From positions 1 through 6,436 of the forward strand of contig JAQTVL010000267.1 in assembly GCA_028706835.1 (NCBI GenBank): DNA of 6,436 nt, read 5' to 3'. Under the pieces are notes generated by a model that worked only from the letters and a program-made list of their open reading frames with translations, was not told the DNA's origin and did no database searches. Below are positions 1 to 5,087 of this stretch, piece by piece. This stretch comes from Phycisphaerae bacterium (lineage in GTDB: Bacteria > Planctomycetota > Phycisphaerae > JAJVII01). Positions within the stretch are counted from its first letter, which is position 1; each line of letters starts with the position of its first letter. The translations under genes and the position numbers were made by a program.

Positions 1-516
1 GTGACCCGCGAGCCGGCGATGCGATTGGCGTTGAGCAATGACTACCTGTGCGTATTGAAGGAAGACTACGATCAGAAGGCGATCTACATGCTGTCAGCCA
101 AGACGGGCGAAGTCCTGTGGAACAGCAACCCGAAGGACGGGGGCGCCCCGCAGCCGATGCACTCGGTGATTATTGCGGGCGAGACGGCGTACGGGATCAT
201 CCCGCACGCGGGCCAGGGTTTCTACATGGCAGCGGTGGAGTGCAAGAGCGGCAAGCGGCTGTATAAGCAGGAATACAAGGACTACCAGAGCAAGCCGAAG
301 ATTACCTTGCTGCCGCAGGTGTATGGCGGCTATCTGGTTCTTGAACTGGAGGATCGCCAGGACTTCGAGGTGAAGGCGTTCGAGGCGAAGACAGGCAAGC
401 TGGTTCACGACGTGAAGGACAAGGGCGTGGCCCCATTCGGCGTGCATGGCCGGCTGAGCGCGACGGTTCAGGCGGGGCGCGTGGTCATGCTCAGCAAGGA
501 CAAGTTGCAGGAGTAG
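1..516 (+). CDS. PQQ-like beta-propeller repeat protein, C-terminal part
   Basis: The reading frame is open from the first base and ends at TAG 514-516, with a second in-frame stop (TGA) at 520-522. The true start is therefore probably upstream of the window, and the GTG at base 1 need not be a start. The visible 171 residues carry three blade-like repeats of the PQQ/BamB-type propeller: AKTGEVLW (33-40), CKSGKRLY (81-88) and AKTGKLVHDV (129-138). They are spaced exactly 48 residues apart, and each is the xxTG/SGxxxW-like turn that closes a blade. These proteins are normally exported, and in planctomycetes many have no assigned substrate. The fragment is rich in Lys and Asp, and no catalytic residues can be named. 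It could be the tail of a PQQ-dependent dehydrogenase-like protein, but the quinoprotein active-site region is not visible. The fold is likely; the function is unknown. Confidence 0.8.
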   Translation: MTREPAMRLALSNDYLCVLKEDYDQKAIYMLSAKTGEVLWNSNPKDGGAPQPMHSVIIAGETAYGIIPHAGQGFYMAAVECKSGKRLYKQEYKDYQSKPKITLLPQVYGGYLVLELEDRQDFEVKAFEAKTGKLVHDVKDKGVAPFGVHGRLSATVQAGRVVMLSKDKLQE

Positions 517-576
517 GCCTGAACGAATGGAGCGGGGGCCGAGAGAGGAGCATTTACAGTACTCGGTCGCATCGTC

Positions 577-818
577 ATGGTCGTTGTTTTCGGGCTGATG
601 GCAATGGAGTTTCCCGGCAGGGCGTTCAGTCAGACCGCCACCCCGGAGGTATTCCCTCCCGCGGCGCAGACAAAGAAAGATCACCCGCGTTTGCCGCTCC
701 GCCCAACCGACACTCCGCTGGCGGCGGCTGGCGACGACCCGCGCTGCGACAAGTTGCTGGACAACCTCCATGCCCGGTTCAACGCAAACTCGCTGCCCGC
801 GATGGCCTACCTGCACGG
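577..818 (+). pseudogene. Possible truncated gene for a secreted protein (signal-peptide-like start)
   Basis: This stretch fills most of the 302-base gap between two convergent genes. From ATG 577 it reads a hydrophobic start (MVVVFGLMAMEF), then PGRAFSQ, which resembles a signal peptidase site. A Pro/Ala-rich segment follows, and then a helical-looking part around CDKLLDNLHARFNANSLP. Third codon positions are clearly GC-rich and second positions are not, which is the pattern of real coding sequence. No good ribosome binding site lies at normal distance: the purine run GAGAGGAG at 543-550 is too far upstream. The frame stays open to 1170, but beyond 818 it is antisense to the thiolase, where open frames are expected by chance in GC-rich DNA. 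It may be the remains of a gene cut by rearrangement, a small real gene, or chance. I do not recognise the product. Confidence 0.25.
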
Positions 819-2000
819 TCAGCCGGGCGATTCGATCACCATCGCTACCGCATTGCCGCCGCCGAGGCAGAGGCTGGCCAGCCCGAATCGCCCGCCGCGC
901 CGCTTGAGTTCGTGCGCCAGGGTAGCCAGCACCCGCGTGCCGGACGCCCCGATCGGATGCCCGAGGGCGATCGCCCCGCCGTTGACGTTCACCCGCGACT
1001 CGTCGAGCTTGAGCAGCGTCAGACACGCGAGCATCTGGGCGGCGAACGCCTCGTTCAATTCGATCAGGTCGATCTGGGCCATCACGACGCCCGCCTTTTC
1101 GCAGGCGATCCGCATGGCCGCCACCGGTGCGGTGAACAGTTCCTTCGGCGCCCCGCCGCTGGTCGCATAGGCGACCACACGCGCCAGCGGCTTGCAGCCG
1201 AGTTTGTCCGCAACGGCTCGCGAGGCGACCACCACCGCCGCCGCGCCGTCGGATAGCCCGCTGGCGTTGCCGGCGGTCACGCTCCCGTCGGCGCCGAACA
1301 CCGGCTTGAGCCTGGCCAATGCGTCAACCGTGCTGTCGGCCCGGATGCACTCGTCGGCGACGACCCGCGTGCTGCCCTTGCGGCCCTTGATCTCGATCGG
1401 GACGATCTCGTCGTTGAAACGCCCCGCCGTTGCCGCGGTCGCGGCCCGCTGATGACTCTGCACGGCGAACCGGTCCTGCTCGGCGCGGGAGACGCCGTGC
1501 TTCTGCGCTGCGTAGTCGGCGGCGCAACCCATGTGCCACTTCTCGAAGGCGCACCGCAGGCCGTCGTACACAAGCGTGTCGGTAAGCTGCTGGTCGCCGA
1601 ACTTGACGCCCTCGCGCAACCCGCGAACGAGGAACGGCGCCCGGCTCATCGACTCGATCCCGCCGGCCAGCACGACGGATGCGTCGCCGGCCCGGATCGC
1701 CTGGGCGGCGAGCATCACGGCCTTCAGCCCGCTGCCGCAGACCTTGTTGACGGTGAACGCGGCCACCGAATCCGGCAGGCCCGCCGCCAGTGCAACCTGG
1801 CGGGCCGGCGCCTGCCCAAGCCCGGCGCCGATCACGTTGCCGATGATGACTTCTTCGACAAGGCCCGGCGCCACGCCCGCCCGACGGATCGCCTCAGCCG
1901 CGACGACGCCGCCGAGTGCCGGCGCCTCCAGCGACGACAAGCCGCCGAGGAACTTCCCCATCGGACTTCGGACTGCCGACAACAGCACGACATCGTTCAT
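819..2000 (-). CDS. Acetyl-CoA C-acetyltransferase (thiolase family)
   Basis: This 393-residue protein has the usual length of a biosynthetic-type thiolase. The enzyme condenses two acetyl-CoA to acetoacetyl-CoA or runs the reverse cleavage, in the cytoplasm. All catalytic elements are present: the nucleophile Cys88 in NKVCGSG, the oxyanion-hole motif NEAF (316-319), His348 in GHPIGASG, and the acid/base Cys378 in CLGGG. The numbering matches the classical PhaA-type enzymes almost exactly. The N-terminal VVLLSAVRSPMGKFLG and the GGIESMS motif (113-119) are also typical. ATG 1998-2000 is preceded by AGGAGA seven bases upstream, which supports this start. The gene stands alone on the minus strand, so the pathway (acetoacetate or polyhydroxybutyrate metabolism, isoprenoid precursor, or amino-acid breakdown) cannot be settled. 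For that reason no symbol such as phaA or atoB is assigned. It is divergent from the regulator at 2296, which might control it. Confidence 0.96.
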   Translation of the reverse strand: MNDVVLLSAVRSPMGKFLGGLSSLEAPALGGVVAAEAIRRAGVAPGLVEEVIIGNVIGAGLGQAPARQVALAAGLPDSVAAFTVNKVCGSGLKAVMLAAQAIRAGDASVVLAGGIESMSRAPFLVRGLREGVKFGDQQLTDTLVYDGLRCAFEKWHMGCAADYAAQKHGVSRAEQDRFAVQSHQRAATAATAGRFNDEIVPIEIKGRKGSTRVVADECIRADSTVDALARLKPVFGADGSVTAGNASGLSDGAAAVVVASRAVADKLGCKPLARVVAYATSGGAPKELFTAPVAAMRIACEKAGVVMAQIDLIELNEAFAAQMLACLTLLKLDESRVNVNGGAIALGHPIGASGTRVLATLAHELKRRGGRFGLASLCLGGGNAVAMVIESPG

Positions 2001-2006
2001 TTGACA

Positions 2007-2012
2007 TCTCCT
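2007..2012 (-). promoter_or_regulatory. Ribosome binding site of the thiolase gene
   Basis: On the minus strand the sequence reads AGGAGA, with the AGGAG core seven bases before the ATG at 2000. This fixes the thiolase start and gives the expected N-terminus MNDVVLLSAVRSPMG. Confidence 0.75.
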
Positions 2013-2069
2013 GTTCAGGTCGGCCGCGGGATGACGGCCGCCGCTGGGATAGTCTAGCAGTTCGTCTGG

Positions 2070-2098
2070 AATATAGTCCGCCGCCTGCCGGCAAGCAA
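2070..2098 (-). promoter_or_regulatory. Candidate sigma-70-type promoter for the thiolase gene
   Basis: On the minus strand there is TATATT (2070-2075, five of six to the -10 consensus) and TTGCTT (2093-2098, only the TTG matching the -35 consensus), 17 bases apart. Transcription would begin near 2063 and leave a leader of about 60 bases. The spacer contains the perfect palindrome TGCCGGCA (2086-2093), a possible regulator contact. The -35 match is poor, so this is a candidate only. Confidence 0.35.
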
Positions 2099-2281
2099 GG
2101 CATCACAACCGCTACCCCACCTGCGCCATTGGCATCTTGCCCATGTTCGCCGGGTGCCCCGAGTGGGCCCACCGATGGCGTTCACGAGACGCCCGTGCCA
2201 CCAGCCAACGACGCAACCGCCTCCCGCGGGGCATTCGTCAATTGCGGGTGAACTCTTTGACTGGTAGGATCAGGCCATTCC

Positions 2282-2287
2282 AGGAGG
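2282..2287 (+). promoter_or_regulatory. Strong ribosome binding site that decides a TTG start
   Basis: A perfect AGGAGG lies eight bases before TTG 2296, in frame with the regulator. The frame stays open upstream, with possible starts at ATG 2137 and GTG 2248, but neither has a comparable site. The residues added by these starts (Arg-rich, no family likeness) precede the winged-helix domain. Confidence 0.75.
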
Positions 2288-2295
2288 AACAGGCA

Positions 2296-3390
2296 TTGCG
2301 TCGCCCCGATCCCACACGTCAGCAGGTCGTCCGGCGAATCATCGAGCGCGTGCGGGCGGCGATCGAGCAGGAACCACTGCTCCGCCGCCTGTCCGGGCAG
2401 CACGAATTGGCCAGCCTGCTGAACGCCCCGCTCCGCCTGGTTCGTGAAGCTCTCGACCAACTGGTGGCCGACGGGATATTGACGGTCACGCGTAACGGAT
2501 ATCACGTCACCCACCGCCCGGATCAGGACATTCCGATCCAGGGCGTCGTGCTGGTGAACGACACCGTCAGCCCCTCGCTGTTTAACGGCTCTATCAACCT
2601 GGGCGTCGACCGAGCCTGCCGGTGGCGGCGATGGACGTGCCAGGTTCGCTATGTCGAGCCCGCCAACGTGGAGGAGCGGCTGGAGGAGTTGGCCGAGGAA
2701 ATGCCCGGGCGGCACGTCGGCTGGGCGCTGGCCCTGAATGTCGGCAATCCGTTGCTGAGGCGGTGGGCGAGTGTGGGCCGGCGAGTGGTTTTGGTGGACC
2801 GTACGCAGCCGGACTGCCCCGTGCCGGTCGTGGCGTTGGATCATGTCGGCGCTGCCCGGATGGCCATGGAGCATTTGCGGACACTGGGACACCGGCATGT
2901 CGGCTTGGTGGTCAAGGCCCCGGAATCGGACATCCAGACGTGTCTGGCCGAGGCGGCCCAACCGGGCCGGAACGGGTCCGCCCCGACTCCGATCCTTCCG
3001 GAGTGGACCACCCGTCTGCCCGCGATTTGGCGTCGCCAGGAGGACATCGAACTCGTCCGCCAGTGGGTGCGTCGGTTCCGGTCAGCCGACCCTCTCCACC
3101 GCCCGACCGCTGTCGTGGTTCGCAACGTATCCATTGCCACGCACTTTCTGGATCTCTGCGAGGTATGCGGCGTCCGGGTGCCGCACGAGTTGAGTGTGCT
3201 GGTCTGGGGAAGCCAGTTCGCCGGGGAACCGGGTCATCCGTTCACCTTGGCCAGCAGCGGCGCGGCGGCGGGCCTTGGCATCCGAGCCGCCGAGGTCATC
3301 GAGTCCGAGGAATTGTCGGCCAAGCCGGGAACGACGTTCCTTCAACCGGAGTTGCTCAATCCGGGGGCGACCGCCACAGCCCTCGGCTGA
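2296..3390 (+). CDS. GntR-type winged-helix / LacI-type sensor transcriptional regulator
   Basis: From TTG 2296 the protein has 364 residues in two domains. The N-terminal part (about 8-73) is a GntR-like winged helix-turn-helix: the helices around VVRRIIERVRAAI are followed by GQHELASLLNAPLRLVREAL and the wing DGILTVTRNGYHV. From about residue 81 (IQGVVLVND) a periplasmic-binding-protein-like sensor of the LacI/GalR type begins. Its marks are VVALDHVGAARMAMEHLRTL (179-198), GHRHVGLV, and later PTAVVVRNVSIATHFLDLCE with GVRVPHELSVLVWG. This arrangement is known from AraR-type sugar regulators and is common in planctomycetes. The LacI-family sequence VVGFDD is here VLVWGSQ, so the acidic pair often found at the end of that strand is missing. 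It should bind DNA as a dimer and respond to a small molecule, perhaps a sugar; the ligand is unknown. Possible targets are its own gene, the divergent thiolase, or the downstream PEP-CTERM genes. No terminator was seen after it. Confidence 0.85.
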   Translation: MRRPDPTRQQVVRRIIERVRAAIEQEPLLRRLSGQHELASLLNAPLRLVREALDQLVADGILTVTRNGYHVTHRPDQDIPIQGVVLVNDTVSPSLFNGSINLGVDRACRWRRWTCQVRYVEPANVEERLEELAEEMPGRHVGWALALNVGNPLLRRWASVGRRVVLVDRTQPDCPVPVVALDHVGAARMAMEHLRTLGHRHVGLVVKAPESDIQTCLAEAAQPGRNGSAPTPILPEWTTRLPAIWRRQEDIELVRQWVRRFRSADPLHRPTAVVVRNVSIATHFLDLCEVCGVRVPHELSVLVWGSQFAGEPGHPFTLASSGAAAGLGIRAAEVIESEELSAKPGTTFLQPELLNPGATATALG

Positions 3391-3470
3391 GGGTGTGGCC
3401 AGAGGACGGGCTTGGTTTACGTCAAACGACTGTACATTTTAGGAAACACCACAAGTTCTTTCTCCACAAT

Positions 3471-3478
3471 ATGTTGCG
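3471..3478 (+). repeat. Extra half-site ATGTTGCG upstream of the first inverted repeat
   Basis: ATGTTGCG here is the exact reverse complement of CGCAACAT at 3517-3524, the right arm of the inverted repeat nearby. It gives the first PEP-CTERM promoter three related half-sites. I did not find an equally good third copy before the second promoter; the nearest is ATGTTACGG at 4909-4917. Confidence 0.3.
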
Positions 3479-3504
3479 GATTGCGTTTCCACGGTATAAC
3501 AGAA

Positions 3505-3524
3505 ATGTTGTTTTGTCGCAACAT
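3505..3524 (+). promoter_or_regulatory. Inverted repeat ATGTTG-N8-CAACAT, candidate activator binding site (copy 1)
   Basis: The sequence ATGTTGTTTTGTCGCAACAT has 6-base arms around an 8-base centre. It differs at one of 20 positions from the copy at 4826-4845, while the DNA on either side is much less alike. It begins 131 bases before the sigma-54-type promoter at 3636, a distance typical of upstream sites for sigma-54 activators. The protein that binds is not known. The LacI/GntR-type regulator encoded just upstream is an alternative partner to an enhancer-binding protein. Confidence 0.55.
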
Positions 3525-3570
3525 CCTTGGAATCATTCGCTTTCGCGTCCCAAATGACAATTCTGCATGT

Positions 3571-3619
3571 AACCAATTACAAACAATAGAATTACGGATA
3601 TTAATCACCATCGCCGGAT
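3571..3619 (+). promoter_or_regulatory. Conserved promoter blocks between inverted repeat and -24/-12 element (copy 1)
   Basis: Three short blocks recur before the second PEP-CTERM gene at the same distance from the -24 element: AACC-N-ATTA (3571, 65 bases before), TTACGGATAT (3592, 44 before) and CCGGAT (3614, 22 before). The DNA between them differs, so this resembles a footprint of bound proteins or bent DNA. No known consensus was recognised. Confidence 0.45.
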
Positions 3620-3635
3620 CACCGCTGCCAGACGC

Positions 3636-3651
3636 TGGCACGCCGTTTGCT
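3636..3651 (+). promoter_or_regulatory. Sigma-54 (RpoN) -24/-12 promoter of the first PEP-CTERM gene
   Basis: TGGCACGCCGTTTGCT fits the sigma-54 consensus TGGCACG-N4-TTGCW at every fixed position. GG (3637-3638) and GC (3649-3650) are correctly spaced. Transcription would begin near 3662, leaving a leader of about 90 bases. The same 16 bases occur at 4956-4971 before the second PEP-CTERM gene. Sigma-54 promoters need an ATP-driven activator bound upstream, for which the inverted repeat at 3505 is the best candidate. Confidence 0.8.
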
Positions 3652-3710
3652 TCACAGACGGATGGATGGATCGGCTGTTGGCCCGCTCTTGGGTGCGAAG
3701 GTGAAACATT

Positions 3711-3731
3711 GCCTCTTCGCTGACGAGAGGC
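3711..3731 (+). other. Small hairpin in the leader of the first PEP-CTERM gene
   Basis: GCCTCT (3711-3716) and AGAGGC (3726-3731) can pair around a 9-base loop, ending about 20 bases before the ATG and just before the GGAG ribosome site at 3740-3743. It could affect mRNA stability or translation. The stem is short and may be chance; the second gene's leader has a related but unpaired sequence. Confidence 0.25.
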
Positions 3732-3751
3732 GTAGCTACGGAGTGGAAACT

Positions 3752-4609
3752 ATGAAGATGACGTTGCGAAACCCGGCGGTGATGGCGTTGGCGGCTGGCG
3801 TGTTCTGCCTGCTGTCAGTCGGACGACCGGCCCAGGCGGACCTGTTGTTCAAGGACACCTTCGACGGCTTACACACCTACAGCAATGGTTGGACCGACAG
3901 GAACTATAACCTCAGCGTTGACCTCGATCATCGGCAAAGCGGCAGTTTGGTGACCAGCCCGACCTATATGCCTTACTCTAGTACGGGCGGCCCCGCTGTG
4001 CTGACTTGGCTCGGCAACCAGGGCGGGACTTACGCCCCAAGCGGATCGGGAAACGGCAGTCTGTATTCCCAAGGCGACTTTCGGGCCAGCCCGAACCACA
4101 ACTTTACCAGCAGCACCGACCTCGCCGGCAACGGGTTCGTGGTGCAGTTCGACATGATCCAGTCCGCGGGCGGGTGGACGGGCTTCTACTTTGGGGCCCA
4201 GAACGGGTGGGTGACGCACGGCGGCTTCGGCGTGATCTTCCGCGATGATCAGCAGGTCCTGGTATTTGGGGCATCCGGCTCCGCAAGCAATCTCAATACC
4301 ACCGCGGCGTATCGCACCATCAGAGCCGAGGTCAGCCTGTCGTCGTCGAACTGGGCCAGCGCTGGAGCCGCCGGGGCAGCCAAGACCATCCGGCTCTACG
4401 GCGACGGAACATTACTGGGCACCCTGAGCACGACGAACGCGTGGGCGTCCAACTACGTCACCCTGGAGAACGCTTCGACCACCGCTTTCTTTGACAACGT
4501 CTCGGTGAGCAGCATGGCCACGACCCCCGAGCCGGCGACGATGGCGTTCTTGGCAACCGGCGGGCTGAGCATGATCGGGGCTGGACTGCGCCGCCGCCGA
4601 GTGCGCTGA
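3752..4609 (+). CDS. PEP-CTERM sorting domain-containing exported protein (LamG/jelly-roll-like)
   Basis: This 285-residue exported protein has three parts. The N-terminal MKMTLRNPAVMALAAGVFCL and following residues form a signal peptide with likely cleavage after AQA (27-29). The middle, about 30-255, is rich in Ser, Thr, Gly, Asn and aromatic residues with alternating beta-strand patterns, such as FVVQFDMIQ and GFGVIFRDDQQVLVFG. It ends in TAFFDNVSVSS, much like LamG/concanavalin-type jelly rolls. The C-terminus is a PEP-CTERM signal: Pro-Glu-Pro at 259-261, a hydrophobic helix (MAFLATGGLSMIGAGL) and the basic tail RRRRVR. By family knowledge an exosortase recognises and cleaves such tails, placing the protein at the cell surface. 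ATG 3752 is chosen because it follows GGAG (3740-3743) and matches the start of the protein at 5088. An upstream in-frame TTG at 3647 lies inside the promoter. The ligand or role is unknown. Confidence 0.88.
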   Translation: MKMTLRNPAVMALAAGVFCLLSVGRPAQADLLFKDTFDGLHTYSNGWTDRNYNLSVDLDHRQSGSLVTSPTYMPYSSTGGPAVLTWLGNQGGTYAPSGSGNGSLYSQGDFRASPNHNFTSSTDLAGNGFVVQFDMIQSAGGWTGFYFGAQNGWVTHGGFGVIFRDDQQVLVFGASGSASNLNTTAAYRTIRAEVSLSSSNWASAGAAGAAKTIRLYGDGTLLGTLSTTNAWASNYVTLENASTTAFFDNVSVSSMATTPEPATMAFLATGGLSMIGAGLRRRRVR

Positions 4610-4638
4610 CCTTCTACGCAGGATGAAACCATCGTACA

Positions 4639-4671
4639 GGCCCGGCTGGCGACCCAGCCGGGCCCGTTCTT
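4639..4671 (+). terminator. Hairpin terminator of the first PEP-CTERM gene
   Basis: A perfect 11-base stem, GGCCCGGCTGG (4639-4649) with CCAGCCGGGCC (4654-4664), closes on the loop CGAC and is followed by CGTTCTTT. The T-run is short, so termination may be only partly intrinsic. It begins 30 bases after the stop codon. Stem and loop are identical, at the same distance, after the second PEP-CTERM gene. Confidence 0.7.
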
Positions 4672-4825
4672 TGTCCCTCTTCAGCGAAGGTCGCACCTGG
4701 CCTCGCCAAGCTCACCTTTCGGGCAATCTTCCGGTGGCATCCCCACGGAGTGTCCATTGGGGCGAGACCTCGTAAGTGTGTGCCCTGCACCACGTTGATG
4801 ATCTTGTCCTCACAGAACAACAGCC
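4672..4825. other. Intergenic DNA with no recognised feature
   Basis: Between the terminator and the second inverted repeat I see no credible gene, repeat or promoter. A minus-strand open frame crosses it from 5318 to 4614. It is Arg-rich, runs through the signal-peptide region of the next gene, the promoter blocks and the hairpin, and looks like a chance frame. Confidence 0.5.
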
Positions 4826-4845
4826 ATGTTGTTTTTTCGCAACAT
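4826..4845 (+). promoter_or_regulatory. Inverted repeat ATGTTG-N8-CAACAT, candidate activator binding site (copy 2)
   Basis: The sequence ATGTTGTTTTTTCGCAACAT begins 130 bases before the sigma-54-type promoter at 4956, against 131 bases for copy 1. With the flanking C and G the arms extend to seven bases (CATGTTG/CAACATG). One base in 20 differs from copy 1. Confidence 0.55.
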
Positions 4846-4890
4846 GCCGGAAATAGTGGACATCCACACCAAGAACAGAATTGATAACGC

Positions 4891-4939
4891 AACCGATTAT
4901 CGGTGAATATGTTACGGATATGTACTATCGTTACCGGAT
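4891..4939 (+). promoter_or_regulatory. Conserved promoter blocks between inverted repeat and -24/-12 element (copy 2)
   Basis: The blocks AACC-N-ATTA (4891), TTACGGATAT (4912) and CCGGAT (4934) sit 65, 44 and 22 bases before the -24 element, exactly as in copy 1. Here the first block is part of a near-perfect palindrome, ACCGATTATCGGT (4892-4904), that copy 1 lacks. Any palindrome function would be specific to this copy. Confidence 0.45.
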
Positions 4940-4955
4940 TGTGTCTGCTGGGCAT

Positions 4956-4971
4956 TGGCACGCCGTTTGCT
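4956..4971 (+). promoter_or_regulatory. Sigma-54 (RpoN) -24/-12 promoter of the second PEP-CTERM gene
   Basis: The 16 bases TGGCACGCCGTTTGCT are identical to those at 3636-3651 and fit the sigma-54 consensus at all fixed positions. Transcription would start near 4982, giving a leader of about 105 bases before the ATG at 5088. A separate full promoter after a terminator suggests the two PEP-CTERM genes are transcribed individually but co-regulated. Confidence 0.8.
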
Positions 4972-4983
4972 CCTATACCCCGG

Positions 4984-5009
4984 TGTGAGAAGGCCATTGT
5001 GAGAACGCC
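4984..5009 (+). repeat. Short direct repeat TGTGAGAA[G/C]GCC at the predicted transcript start
   Basis: TGTGAGAAGGCC (4984-4995) recurs as TGTGAGAACGCC (4998-5009), 11 of 12 bases alike with a period of 14. It lies right after the predicted transcript start of the second PEP-CTERM gene and is absent before the first one. It may be chance or a local duplication. Confidence 0.3.
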
Positions 5010-5087
5010 CATAGTTGCCCCGCCGGACGATGCGTAAACGGCACCTCTGCCTCGTCCGCGGCGTGGACTACAACGCGGAGAAGGACC

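Noticed and set aside
94..1026. 310-residue minus-strand open frame
   Set aside because: Arg/His-rich shadow of the beta-propeller fragment and the thiolase end; no domain or signal, and it overlaps better-supported genes.
1452..2057. Plus-strand open frames across the thiolase
   Set aside because: Antisense to an enzyme with all catalytic residues intact; long antisense frames are expected in GC-rich DNA.
2182..2961. 259-residue minus-strand open frame over the regulator
   Set aside because: Antisense to clear winged-helix and sensor motifs; composition resembles a shadow frame.
3531..3543. IHF-like site AATCATTCGCTTT between inverted repeat and promoter
   Set aside because: It misses consensus positions, and the corresponding region before the second gene shows no match.
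2622..3557. 311-residue plus-strand frame, Gly/Arg-rich
   Set aside because: Overlaps the regulator in another frame and shows low-complexity composition without any family likeness.
3647..3751. Upstream TTG start for the first PEP-CTERM protein
   Set aside because: It lies inside the -12 element and would precede the signal peptide with unrelated residues; the paralogue at 5088 begins at the matching ATG.
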